Shown here in pieces: positions 1 to 7,635 of a stretch of 31,815 nucleotides of DNA. Below the pieces are notes generated by a model. The model worked only from the letters and a program-made list of their open reading frames with translations. It searched no databases and was not told the origin of the DNA. Each line of letters starts with the position of its first letter. The first letter of the stretch is position 1. The translations under genes were made by a program, and so were the position numbers. The stretch comes from GCA-2746795 sp964643965 (GTDB lineage Bacteria > Chloroflexota > Anaerolineae > Promineifilales > Promineifilaceae), in contig CAZXVH010000055.1 in NCBI GenBank assembly GCA_964643965.1, forward strand, positions 1-31,815, read 5' to 3'.

Positions 1-334
1 GAAAAACATCGCCCATCTCTGCCAGTCGCCGCACATAATCCGTTTCGGCCGAATCTTCGTCGCCATCTTCTTCTAATGAGACAAAAACGACGTCGATCTC
101 TGGGTTTTCCTGCTCGAATATCTCTATCAGGGGAGCCAAGTGGTTTATTGTGGCCGGGTCGGCGACCATGCGAATGCGGGTTGAAGCGGCCGAACTTGTT
201 TCGCTGGTCGGCGCCAAACGCTCGGGCACAGCGGGGGGCGGCGTTGTTGAGCTATCACGGCAAGCTGCTAAAAGCAGAAGGCAGGCTACAAGCCATAGAG
301 TATTATGTGAAAGTCTAAATTTTTTCTGAGACAT
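1..334 (-). CDS. Extracellular solute-binding lipoprotein, N-terminal part (runs off window)
   Basis: The minus strand reads from ATG at 334 to the window edge, about 111 codons without a stop, so the gene is partial. The product starts MSQKKFRLSHNT and has a hydrophobic stretch ending in the lipobox LLAAC (Cys about residue 25). A Ser/Thr/Pro/Ala-rich linker follows, then the start of a mature domain reading TRIRMVADPATINHLAPLIE and FEQENPEIDVVFV. That opening matches the first lobe of ABC-transporter family-1 solute-binding proteins. It would be a lipid-anchored extracytoplasmic receptor delivering an unknown substrate to an ABC permease, which is not in view. The start lies 4 nt past the stop of the decayed paralogue at 339-1045, whose mature N-terminus is similar (MAVDNEERVFYQPLVAAF, EEHPEINVELLI), so this is a tandem duplicate. 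Family call is inferred from motifs; substrate unknown. Confidence 0.75.
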   Translation of the reverse strand, partial: MSQKKFRLSHNTLWLVACLLLLAACRDSSTTPPPAVPERLAPTSETSSAASTRIRMVADPATINHLAPLIEIFEQENPEIDVVFVSLEEDGDEDSAETDYVRRLAEMGDVF

Positions 335-338
335 TATG

Positions 339-1045
339 TTAATTTTCACTCCCGTAGCGTGCCTGGAGCCGTTCATCGGTTGCGCTGGCACACGCTTGCC
401 AGGCGGGGGCGTCGTTGAAGGCGTCATTCTCCATCACGCAAGTGCGGTAGGCGTCGAAAAGCTGCTGCACTTCTAAGAGGGCGGGTTGAATGGGCTGGTT
501 TTCTTTGACCGCTTGCTCGTAAATGAGGCTCAACCAGAGCAGCGCCGGATTGTACCATCCATTTAGTGAGGGGGCGGCTGCTGGTGGGCTATCGGTGGCG
601 GCTGCAAGGTAAACGGCCGTTTTTTCCGCGCCTACATATTCCATAAATTCAGTCGATTCCGCAGTGGCAATTCGCCCTGGTAAATAGGGTGAAACAAGCG
701 GTTGCGTTGTTAGAAATTTAATCCATCCCCAACACGGCTGGCGTAGTTCCAGTAATCGTCTGCGTTCGCGCCTAAATCTTCAATAATCAGAAGCTCAACG
801 TTAATCTCTGGATGTTCTTCTGCAAAGGCGGCCACGAGCGGCTGATAAAATACGCGCTCTTCATTATCAACCGCCATTTTAACAGTGGTTTGTATCTGAT
901 CATTATCTGGCGCTATGGCTGTATTTTGCAGAGGAGGTTGCGTGATAACGGCCGTTTCTTGCGGAGGTGATTCTCTATCAGCTTGCTCTTGGCAACCCAC
1001 TGAAACAGAAAGAATGAAAATTAAAATAACGATTGCTCTTTTCAT
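339..1045 (-). pseudogene. Solute-binding lipoprotein with internal deletion and frameshift
   Basis: Two open pieces of one gene lie head to tail. The 5' piece (1045 to 710, 111 aa) has a signal peptide with lipobox SVGC and the first part of a solute-binding domain, then ends abruptly after RVGDGLNF. The 3' piece is open from about 720 to 339 in another frame. It reads FLTTQPLVSPYLPGRIATAE, then EYVGAEKTAVYLAAA and a helical, Cys-containing tail (WLSLIYEQAV, AYRTCV, WQACASATDERL), as expected for the C-terminus of such a receptor. Together they give about 230 residues, whereas this family is usually above 400. I infer loss of several hundred bases near 710-720 that also shifted the frame. 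The remaining protein would lack most of both lobes. It sits directly upstream of an apparently intact paralogue (334 to 1). Confidence 0.65.
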
Positions 1046-1470
1046 AACTATCCTGTTGACGCCATGCTATGCACACTGACTCTAACTGTGGATAGCATAG
1101 AATGTATAGTCGCAACAGACATAATCTGGCATTTCTAGCAGAGGGGAGCGCGGTCAGATCCCGGCCGCAGCGAGTATAAAAGCAGGTGAAATAAATGAGT
1201 GCAAGGGTTTTAGGAAAACTGCTGGTAAAGCGCATTAAGATTTACGGATAGTGGAGACGCTGTTTTTTAACGGGAAGACCGAGAATAGTTTATCATAAAA
1301 ATTGCTCAAATCTATCCCCTTCCCCCCCACCCCCAGATTTTAATCTTTTACTAATTTGCCAGTCACGCTGCCACCTACTTGGGAACAGAAGTTTTTAGCA
1401 ATTTGCGCCACGACAATTCGGATTATTTTGTCACATAAAAAGAAAAGAGATGTGCAGATTTATCTTTTTT
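1046..1470. other. Intergenic region, AT-rich, with an upstream inverted repeat
   Basis: No convincing gene lies in these 425 bases. It is the leader side of the decayed lipoprotein (minus) and the 3' flank of the 80-aa gene. ATGCTAT-G-CACA at 1064-1075 faces TGTG-G-ATAGCAT at 1087-1098, an imperfect hairpin or operator-like dyad just upstream of the lipoprotein start. The part around 1260-1470 is AT-rich with homopolymer runs, including a C-run near 1325-1335. I found no confident -35/-10 pair and no tRNA. Confidence 0.4.
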
Positions 1471-1713
1471 CTAATTTTCATTTTTTAGCTGGCTCTTCAT
1501 TCCAAGCCAAAAATGATGCACGAGGACCTTATTTGTCGGCTGCACTTCAATGTGACCGACATTTTTTTTGTCTACGGTCAGCATGTTTCTGTTAACCAGA
1601 CATAACTCCGGAAAACGGCCGTATTTTTCTTGATAGTATTCGGCCGCACGGACCACTTTATCGTCAAAAGAGCGCCGCGAATCATCATCCAACCACAACA
1701 TGCCGATATTCAT
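1471..1713 (-). CDS. Conserved-looking small protein, 80 aa, partner of FtsK-like gene
   Basis: The ORF reads MNIGMLWLDDDSRRSFDDKV, then AAEYYQEKYGRFPELCLVN, and ends GMKSQLKNEN. The start ATG at 1713 lies 3 nt beyond the stop of the upstream FtsK-like gene (1717), so the two are almost certainly cotranscribed and translationally coupled. It has no membrane segment, signal peptide or Cys-rich metal site. The N-terminal half is charged and helical (RAAEYYQEKYG); the C-terminal half looks beta-rich (GHIEVQPTNKVLVHHFWLGM). I recognise the general look of an uncharacterised Chloroflexota protein but cannot name a function. Tight linkage suggests it works with the ATPase. Real gene: fairly sure. 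Function: unknown. Confidence 0.7.
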   Translation of the reverse strand: MNIGMLWLDDDSRRSFDDKVVRAAEYYQEKYGRFPELCLVNRNMLTVDKKNVGHIEVQPTNKVLVHHFWLGMKSQLKNEN

Positions 1714-1716
1714 CTG

Positions 1717-2931
1717 TTAATCCCCCTTCGCCGCAAATTCAAAGAAATCATCTTGTCGTGAAAATGCGCTCTCTTTTTCAGCAGGTTTTGCTTCTGGTAC
1801 AGTGGGTCGCACCAAAAAGGGCTGCGCCAAAATAGAATAGCCGCCAGTCTGATGCAGCTGCGTCAGGCTGAGATGCAGGTCATAATCCCCCACATAAGCG
1901 GCCTGGAAATAAGTCATCTGCCTATTATTTACCAGCAGGAAATCGCCACGACCTAATAAATAGTCAGCTTCACTGCCCTCTATGCCAGTGGCAGCGATGG
2001 CTTGCGCCCTATTCTCCACCTGCCCGGCAATGCGGATGGGCAGGTACACTTTCAGGTGACTATCCAACAAGCGGGAATGAGGTTCGGCGGTGGTGAGGAT
2101 GAGGTGAATGCCCGCTTTGCCTCCGCGCTGGAGGAGCAAGGTTAACGGTTCACTGATGGCCGCACCCCCCTCAGCCATCAAATCGGTCACATTATCAATC
2201 ATCACGACCAGCGTGGGCGTTATTTCGGCGTTGCTCAGGCGGTTTTCCATTTCCTCTACCAGCCAACTGAGGACGATGGCGCTGTCGTCTACATCGTAAA
2301 TGATGTCATCGGGAGCCAGGTGGGGCAGATAAGCCAGGGGTTCAAGCGTCGGCTCTCGTTCTTTGCTGTCCGGCAGGTGCGCCATGATGATTTGCTGCAA
2401 ATGAGATTGGCGGTTTAACAATGCCAGGGAAAGGGAGATGGTGCGCAAGAGTGAAGTTTTGCCGGCCGCATCTACGCCAGAAATGAGCATGTGAGATTGA
2501 TCGGGACGGCGTAAGGCACAGGCAACGGGCAGCCCCTCAGCAGATAAACCGAGAACGGCCGTTTCCGGGGCAATGTCCTCTTTCATGGCTAACACATCTA
2601 ACAGCGTCACCGGCGCTTCTTCAGAACGAGCAACGGCAATTTGTAAACGGCCGTTCTCCCGCGTCACTGAAATCTGAGGCACACCCAATGCCTGGCGCAG
2701 GTCCGTCGTCAACTCCCGAATCCTGTCCCAACCCTGGCTGAGCTGCGCCTGCAAATCAAACTGGATCGTTTGCGCGGCCACCTTGCCCCCAGAGACATAC
2801 GCGGGCAAATGATGCGCTTGCATCACCTGTTCAATCTGCCGGGATTGAATTTGAACCCGGTGTCGCAGCCGCTGTTTTTGCAATTGTCGCCTTCGTTCAA
2901 GGCTGTCGTTTGTTGGTGTAAAAGGAAACAT
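1717..2931 (-). CDS. Soluble FtsK/SpoIIIE-like P-loop ATPase lacking the membrane anchor
   Basis: The 404-aa product has FtsK-type motor features. A region near residues 70-105 (DRIRELTTDLRQALGV and the following strands) resembles the domain that precedes the FtsK motor. Walker A is GVDAAGKTS (152-160), Walker B is TLVVMIDN (240-247), and a late segment IAGQVENRAQAIAATGIEG / YLLGRGDFLLV matches the FtsK 'GA..LLG.GD.L' region. It lacks the four N-terminal membrane helices of true FtsK and any clear C-terminal gamma domain. The usual Walker B Asp-Glu is Asp-Asn (D246 N247), so catalysis may be weak or use another base. The N-terminal 40 residues are basic and Gln/Arg-rich, possibly coiled coil. 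Start ATG 2931 has AGGA about 11 nt upstream. It lies downstream of lexA beyond a terminator and upstream of the 80-aa gene. DNA translocation or secretion-type ATPase roles are both possible. Confidence 0.75.
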   Translation of the reverse strand: MFPFTPTNDSLERRRQLQKQRLRHRVQIQSRQIEQVMQAHHLPAYVSGGKVAAQTIQFDLQAQLSQGWDRIRELTTDLRQALGVPQISVTRENGRLQIAVARSEEAPVTLLDVLAMKEDIAPETAVLGLSAEGLPVACALRRPDQSHMLISGVDAAGKTSLLRTISLSLALLNRQSHLQQIIMAHLPDSKEREPTLEPLAYLPHLAPDDIIYDVDDSAIVLSWLVEEMENRLSNAEITPTLVVMIDNVTDLMAEGGAAISEPLTLLLQRGGKAGIHLILTTAEPHSRLLDSHLKVYLPIRIAGQVENRAQAIAATGIEGSEADYLLGRGDFLLVNNRQMTYFQAAYVGDYDLHLSLTQLHQTGGYSILAQPFLVRPTVPEAKPAEKESAFSRQDDFFEFAAKGD

Positions 2932-2949
2932 ATGTTCTAATTTCCTGTG

Positions 2950-2985
2950 AAAAAAAAGGACGGTTTATAAAAATACAACCGTCCT
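2950..2985 (-). terminator. Rho-independent terminator after lexA
   Basis: On the minus strand AGGACGGTT (2985-2977) pairs with AACCGTCCT (2965-2957) across an 11-nt loop, followed by a run of eight T (2957-2950). This is a textbook intrinsic terminator directly downstream of the lexA stop. The next gene (FtsK-like) starts only about 19 nt beyond the T-run, so its expression needs read-through or a promoter I cannot see. Confidence 0.85.
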
Positions 2986-3010
2986 CTCATCAACTACATC
3001 CTGGTAAAAA

Positions 3011-3676
3011 TCAAGCTGTTTGGCGTAAAACCATCATCACTTTGCCCTGAACTTGCACATCTTTAGGGCTGACAAAAATGGGGTCCATGGTCGGATTCGC
3101 CGGTTGCAGGCGAATCTGATCGCCATCGTAATAAAAATATTTGAGCGTCATGGTATCCCCTTCCAACCAGACGGCTACCATGTCGCCATTTTTTGCCGTC
3201 TGTTGGTGCTGCATGATAACGATGTCTCCATCGTTGACCATGGCGTCAATCATAGAATCACCATCGACGCGCAAGGCAAACAATTCGTCAATACGGCCGC
3301 TTACCATGGAGGCGCCAATTTCGATAGCGTCTTCCTCGTCATACGCCTCAAAATCACTCAACACCGATTCTAAAGGTAAACTGGCCCCAATATTGCCGCG
3401 CAGCGGAATTCTGATAAGCCCCACTTCCGCCGCCAGCACACCCAAAAATTCCCGGGCTTTATCGGTAAAGCTAATCCCTCGTGAAACTTCTGCTTTGCGG
3501 TCCAAATAACCCCGCTCTTGCAAGCGCGTCAAGTTGTAGTTCACCACCGATGTGGAGCTAATATCAACCGCAGACCCAATTTCTCGAATGGTGGGCGGGC
3601 GATCATTCTTTTGTTGGTAACGGTAAATAAAGTCCAACATATTTTTTTGGCGTTCTGATAACGTTTTCTTGGCCAT
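3011..3676 (-). CDS. lexA: SOS-response transcriptional repressor LexA
   Basis: LexA represses DNA-damage genes and cleaves itself when RecA filaments form. The 221-aa product has an N-terminal winged helix (residues 1-70; TIREIGSAVDISSTSVVNYN is the recognition region) and a C-terminal S24 peptidase domain. The catalytic serine is S141 in VDGDSM and the lysine is K179 in MTLKYFY. The self-cleavage site is normally Ala-Gly; here the aligned segment is RGNIGASLP, so the bond would be A98-S99, an unusual substitution. ATG 3676 is chosen over an upstream in-frame ATG (3715) because AAGGAG lies about 9 nt before it and the family begins MAKK-like. An SOS box sits inside its own promoter (3757-3785), showing autoregulation. 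A terminator follows it. Confidence 0.95.
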   Translation of the reverse strand: MAKKTLSERQKNMLDFIYRYQQKNDRPPTIREIGSAVDISSTSVVNYNLTRLQERGYLDRKAEVSRGISFTDKAREFLGVLAAEVGLIRIPLRGNIGASLPLESVLSDFEAYDEEDAIEIGASMVSGRIDELFALRVDGDSMIDAMVNDGDIVIMQHQQTAKNGDMVAVWLEGDTMTLKYFYYDGDQIRLQPANPTMDPIFVSPKDVQVQGKVMMVLRQTA

Positions 3677-3756
3677 GCCACCTGACTCCTTGACGCCCGG
3701 TATGTTCAACGACACAATAACTTTATAAACTTCCGGGAATCGCTCATTTGTTCTGC

Positions 3757-3785
3757 ATTATAAGCGAACAAGTGTTCGATGTCAA
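3757..3785 (-). promoter_or_regulatory. lexA sigma-70-type promoter
   Basis: On the minus strand TTGACA (3785-3780) and TATAAT (3762-3757) are both perfect consensus hexamers separated by exactly 17 bp. It points toward lexA, about 80 nt before its start codon. The spacer contains the SOS box, so repressor binding would directly block RNA polymerase. Confidence 0.93.
3765..3778 (-). promoter_or_regulatory. LexA operator (SOS box, Bacillus type)
   Basis: CGAAC-ACTT-GTTCG is a perfect inverted repeat matching the Gram-positive/Bacillus LexA consensus CGAAC-N4-GTTCG. It lies wholly inside the 17-bp spacer of the lexA promoter. I saw no second perfect copy near other genes in the window. Confidence 0.93.
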
Positions 3786-3826
3786 GGCGAATTTACGTCA
3801 AGTAGCTACAACTTGGAGAGAATATT

Positions 3827-5434
3827 ATGAAATTTGAAGGCGTTTCATTTCCCAGCCGACGTTCTGCTGTGATGGGGTTTAATGGCCTGGTTGCCACCGG
3901 TCAACCTTTGGCGGCGCAGGCGGGATTAGCTATTTTGCAAGCGGGCGGCAATGCCGTAGACGCGGCTATCGCCACGGTGGCCACATTGTGTGTGGTGGAG
4001 CCTTGTTCCACGGGCATTGGCGGAGATGCCTTCGCCCTCATTTGGCGGGAGGATGAGCAGCGTCTTTATGGTTTAAATGCCAGCGGACCGGCGCCTCAAG
4101 GGTTAACGGCCGTTTCCCTGCGCCAACAAGGTCATCAAACCATGCCCACTCTGGGCGGACTGGCGGTGACCGTGCCCGGCAGCCTGTCCGGTTGGCAGCA
4201 AGCTCTCGACCGCTTTGGCACGATGGATTTGCCACGCCTGCTGCAACGTCCCATTCGTTACGCGCAAGACGGCTTCCCCGTGAGTCAGCGCATCGCCCAC
4301 GCCTGGCAGAACTCTACGGAGAAAATGGCCGCTCACCCTGACTCTCGCCGCGTCTGGCTGCCCGGCGGACGAGCGCCCCGGGCGGCGGAACGTTTCCGCA
4401 ACCCGGAATTTGCCGCCACCCTGCAAACCATCGCCGCCGAAGGCATTGAGCCTTTCTACCAGGGAGCCATCGGCCAACAAATCGTGGCTTGTGTGCAGGC
4501 GGCGGGCGGCGTCCTCACACTGGCTGATCTGGCCGCTTACGAAGCGGAATGGGTGGAGCCGCTGCGTCTCGATTACAAAAACGGCTTCTCTTTTTATGAA
4601 ATTCCCCCCAATGGGCAGGGACTCACGGCGCTTATCGCCCTCAACCTGGCCAAACAGCTTGACTTGTCCACGCTGGCGTATGGCTCAGTCGATTACTACC
4701 ACCTGCTCATGGAAATCATCAAGCTGGCTTTCGCCGACGCTCACGCTTATATCGGCGATCCGCGGCAGGTAGAAGTGCCAGTCGCCGCTCTGCTCAGTGA
4801 CAGCTATGCCGCCGCCCGCTTTGCTCAAATCGATCCGCAGCAGGCGCAGCCCCCAGCCGCCGGCCAGCCCTCGCGGCATGGCGATACGGTGTATCTGACG
4901 GTGGCGGATAAAGAGGGCAATATGGTGAGCTGGATTCAAAGCCTTTACATGGGCTTTGGCAGCGGCCTGACGGCCGACGCGACGGGGGTGCAGCTGCAAA
5001 ATCGGGGAGCCAATTTTACGCTGGAAGCCGGTCACCCCAATGAAGCCGCGCCCGGCAAACGGCCGTTCCACACCATTATCCCCGGCTTCATCACCAAAGC
5101 AGGGCGAGCCTGGAGCAGTTTTGGCGTGATGGGCGGTTTTATGCAGCCGCAGGGTCATTTACAGGTGGGCTTAAACCTGGTGGAATTTGACATGGATCCC
5201 CAAACGGCGTTGGACGCCCCCCGCTTTAACTGGTTGCAAGGGCTGGAATTTGGGCTGGAAACGGCCGTTTCTCCCCACATCCGCGCCGCCCTCCGCCAAC
5301 GAGGCCACCAGCTTCGCCCCGCAGACCAACCGCTGCATTTTGGCGGCGGCCAGGTGATTGTGCGTGATCCGGACAGCGGCGCGTTCATCGGCGGCAGCGA
5401 ACCGCGTAATGATGGGGCGGCGGTGGGGTGGTAA
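3827..5434 (+). CDS. ggt: Gamma-glutamyltransferase family protein
   Basis: Ntn-hydrolase that transfers or hydrolyses gamma-glutamyl groups (glutathione and similar). The 535-aa product opens with the family pattern GLVATGQPLAAQAGLAIL, QAGGNAVDAAIAT and EPCSTGIGGDAFAL. The self-processing site that makes the small subunit is HGDTVYLTVADKEGNMVSW, with T354 as predicted nucleophile; the downstream GFGSGL and GGFMQPQGHLQV segments also fit. Length is close to family norms. No signal peptide is visible, so it is predicted cytoplasmic, unlike the secreted E. coli enzyme. Start ATG 3827 has GGAGAG about 9 nt upstream. It is divergent from lexA and stands alone, convergent with the sulfotransferase-like gene across a 52-nt gap filled by heptamer repeats. 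A substrate other than glutathione is possible. Confidence 0.9.
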   Translation: MKFEGVSFPSRRSAVMGFNGLVATGQPLAAQAGLAILQAGGNAVDAAIATVATLCVVEPCSTGIGGDAFALIWREDEQRLYGLNASGPAPQGLTAVSLRQQGHQTMPTLGGLAVTVPGSLSGWQQALDRFGTMDLPRLLQRPIRYAQDGFPVSQRIAHAWQNSTEKMAAHPDSRRVWLPGGRAPRAAERFRNPEFAATLQTIAAEGIEPFYQGAIGQQIVACVQAAGGVLTLADLAAYEAEWVEPLRLDYKNGFSFYEIPPNGQGLTALIALNLAKQLDLSTLAYGSVDYYHLLMEIIKLAFADAHAYIGDPRQVEVPVAALLSDSYAAARFAQIDPQQAQPPAAGQPSRHGDTVYLTVADKEGNMVSWIQSLYMGFGSGLTADATGVQLQNRGANFTLEAGHPNEAAPGKRPFHTIIPGFITKAGRAWSSFGVMGGFMQPQGHLQVGLNLVEFDMDPQTALDAPRFNWLQGLEFGLETAVSPHIRAALRQRGHQLRPADQPLHFGGGQVIVRDPDSGAFIGGSEPRNDGAAVGW

Positions 5435-5443
5435 GGCTGTTTG

Positions 5444-5478
5444 CAGTGGACAGTGAACAGTGGACAGTGGACAGTTGG
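5444..5478. repeat. Heptamer tandem array CAGTGGA/CAGTGAA, five units
   Basis: Five consecutive 7-bp units (CAGTGGA, CAGTGAA, CAGTGGA, CAGTGGA, CAGTTGG) fill the short gap between the convergent ggt and sulfotransferase-like genes. The same unit recurs at 22446-22476 and inside the metalloprotease gene from 26917. Confidence 0.85.
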
Positions 5479-5486
5479 GCGCGGGG

Positions 5487-6095
5487 CTAATCTAAGCGGT
5501 TGCGATATAGATTCGCATCCACCTGTTTTGCCATGGCGGTGACATCCAGGCTGGCGCCCAGGAAGACGTTTACCTTTTGCGCCTGGGTCAGCGGATCCGT
5601 CAAAATATCGTGATAATGGACGTGTAAAATCTGCATATTGTCCTGCTCTTTCAACCAGGCATCTGTGACGGCAAGATGCTTACCAAACAGGACTGCCATC
5701 TCTTCATCATCTGTCTTTTGGCTGTCTTCGCCGCGATGCGCCAGCATCTTGCGCTGGGAAGCGAGTATTTCGTCCATGTCTCGTCGCATGAAAACGATGC
5801 GGTAGTCATAGTCGGCCGGTAAATATTTGAGCAGCGCCGAGATGATTTTAACCACTTTGCCGGTCGCCTGAGGCAGCCAGGCGGTATCCCCTTTGTCTAA
5901 TTTTTTCACCCGCTCAAACTCGTAATACCCTTTGGGGTTATCTTTATCCGCTTGCCGAATTTCGTCAACCAGGGGCGGCAGGCCGCCGGCCGCCAACATT
6001 TTCATCATCATGGAAGTGCCGGAACGGGGCAACCCGGAGACGACATAGACCACCGGTTTCTCTTTTGCTTTGAATAGGTTCTTAAAAAAGCTCAT
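5487..6095 (-). CDS. Sulfotransferase-family P-loop protein
   Basis: The 202-aa product begins MSFFKNLFKAKEKPVVYVVS, then GLPRSGTSMMMKML. That loop has the GxPRSGTS form of the 5'-phosphosulfate-binding loop of PAPS-dependent sulfotransferases. A second feature, RIVFMRRDMDEILASQRKML, fits the family's 3'-phosphate-binding strand-helix (R/K..R.......S). A late segment HYHDILTDPLTQAQKVNVFL resembles the usual YEDL..DP...... V..FLG motif. It may transfer sulfate to a small molecule or glycan, but related P-loop folds with other roles exist. Start ATG 6095 is preferred to 6134 because the conserved fold begins soon after it and AGGA lies about 10 nt upstream. It follows the Eis-like gene on the same strand beyond a composite inverted repeat. 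Confidence 0.8.
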   Translation of the reverse strand: MSFFKNLFKAKEKPVVYVVSGLPRSGTSMMMKMLAAGGLPPLVDEIRQADKDNPKGYYEFERVKKLDKGDTAWLPQATGKVVKIISALLKYLPADYDYRIVFMRRDMDEILASQRKMLAHRGEDSQKTDDEEMAVLFGKHLAVTDAWLKEQDNMQILHVHYHDILTDPLTQAQKVNVFLGASLDVTAMAKQVDANLYRNRLD

Positions 6096-6133
6096 AGCTA
6101 TATTCCTGACCTGGATAAACCAGAAAAGATTCA

Positions 6134-6186
6134 TCCGCAGATTTCACAGATTAAAGAAAAATCTGCGTCACGGCGAAATCTGCGGA
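6134..6186. repeat. Composite inverted repeat between Eis-like and sulfotransferase genes
   Basis: TCCGCAGATTTC (6134-6145) is the exact reverse complement of GAAATCTGCGGA (6175-6186). Inside lies a smaller dyad, CAGATT (6147-6152) with AATCTG (6160-6165), around an A-rich loop. Either a terminator-like structure for the Eis-like gene or a mobile intergenic palindromic element. No coding potential seen. Confidence 0.7.
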
Positions 6187-6228
6187 CGATTTTCTTGTTC
6201 TTTATACAAGAAGTTGATTGGTAATTTA

Positions 6229-7482
6229 CTAAAAAGTGGTGATGCACTGTGGTTTGTCCTCAGTGTAGAAGATTTGATTGACGGTAGGGAGATAAGCAGA
6301 ATCGGAGATGGCGGCCAGGCCAAAGCGCACTAATTGGCGCAGGGTGACGGCGCCCAGCGCCAGGGAGGTGAAGTCGGAGATGTCGAGCATGATCTCTACG
6401 TCATAGGGAGCATTGGCGAATTGGGGGGTGGCACGGCCGTTTTCAAAATATACCACGGTGCTGCCCTCATTTTCCGGCAAGAAGGTGTCGCGTATGGTGA
6501 GGCGCAGGCGGCAGGTTTGGCCGCCAAAATCACGCTCGCCCCAGGCGGCAAATAAGCGGGGCACATCCAGCACCCGAAACATGATGCCCAGACCGAAAAC
6601 GGCCGTTTCATGGTTAATGCCCGGCAGCATACGGCCGCTGCCATTGCGGGGATCGGCCAGCAGGTAATGCAAACTGTCATCCTGCACCGTGAGAATAAGG
6701 CGGTTCACCTGGTCGGCCTGTGTCTGCAAAAAGGACAGCAGGGCGGCCATCACCGCTGGCGATTCGTAAACAAAAGCGCGTATCAGCATGTCGTTTGCCA
6801 GGAAATGGCCGTTGGGAACCGGCTCAAACTTAAACACCAGGTAGCCGCGCACGGCGTCGCCCTCTTTGTAACCGACGATGCGAAACTCGCCATCCTCAAA
6901 CAACTGCGACCAGATCCTTTCCGGGAAGCTCACCATGCCATGGGTTTGAGCCATATAGCGATAATAACACGCTCTCATGGCCTCTTTATCCGCTATCTGC
7001 AAGAAAGTTACTTGTTCCCGGCCGGGACCTTTGGGCAGGCTGACCGGGGCAATGGTGTAATGCGTCACCGGGGTGCTGAAACCAAAACCCATCTTCTTGT
7101 AAAAATCAGGCCGGAAAGGGTAGAGGGCGGTGAAACACGCCTCTTGTTCTTCATAATGCTGCACGAAATAAGTGACCATGTCATAAGCGACCTTTTCTTT
7201 TTTATGCGTTAAATCTACGGCCACCCCGCCCAAACCGCCGACGGGCACGATCTGGCCGTGCAAATTCATGGTGAAATCAAACAGACGAATCACCCCTTGC
7301 AACTGCTCTGATTCAAACAGACCATATGAATGCACGTCGGTCTGATCCAGCCCTTTTTCGATGCGTTCTTTAAACCGCGCCATCTCCTCGGCTGAATTGA
7401 TCTTCATGCCGGGAAAGGCGTTGGCGGAAATTCTAGCCCAATCGTCGATGTGATCGGCGTTTAGTTGTTTCATGGTACGCAT
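6229..7482 (-). CDS. Eis-like GNAT N-acetyltransferase with C-terminal SCP2-like domain
   Basis: The 417-aa product has the layout of the Eis (enhanced intracellular survival) family. The N-terminal GNAT fold (residues 1-150) contains VPVGGLGGVAVDLTHKKEKV, the acetyl-CoA binding segment, and FTALYPFRPDFYKKMGFGF, the typical Eis 'LYPF...FY.KMGF' motif. A second GNAT-like half follows (about 150-290). The last ~100 residues (CRLRLTIRDTFLPEN, GRATPQFANA, TLRQLVRFGL) match the sterol-carrier-like domain. Eis enzymes acetylate amines such as aminoglycosides or protein lysines; the substrate here cannot be read. ATG 7482 was taken (GGGAG upstream); an in-frame ATG three codons later is equally possible. 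It is divergent from the lipoprotein gene at 7707. Confidence 0.87.
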   Translation of the reverse strand: MRTMKQLNADHIDDWARISANAFPGMKINSAEEMARFKERIEKGLDQTDVHSYGLFESEQLQGVIRLFDFTMNLHGQIVPVGGLGGVAVDLTHKKEKVAYDMVTYFVQHYEEQEACFTALYPFRPDFYKKMGFGFSTPVTHYTIAPVSLPKGPGREQVTFLQIADKEAMRACYYRYMAQTHGMVSFPERIWSQLFEDGEFRIVGYKEGDAVRGYLVFKFEPVPNGHFLANDMLIRAFVYESPAVMAALLSFLQTQADQVNRLILTVQDDSLHYLLADPRNGSGRMLPGINHETAVFGLGIMFRVLDVPRLFAAWGERDFGGQTCRLRLTIRDTFLPENEGSTVVYFENGRATPQFANAPYDVEIMLDISDFTSLALGAVTLRQLVRFGLAAISDSAYLPTVNQIFYTEDKPQCITTF

Positions 7483-7635
7483 AGCGGTTTAACTCCCAGT
7501 TTTGGTCAAAGTTTATATTTACATAAATAATAAACTGCGAATAATAGAGACAGCGATTGTAAAGATTTAATCAGAAGTAATCAAATTCAGGGATGGCCGG
7601 CGTCTTAAACCAAGATAAGACATGCCTTTAAAATC

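Noticed and set aside
1046..1470. tRNA or structured RNA in the AT-rich intergenic region
   Set aside because: No cloverleaf pattern or T-loop GGTTCGA-type motif; only a short imperfect dyad.
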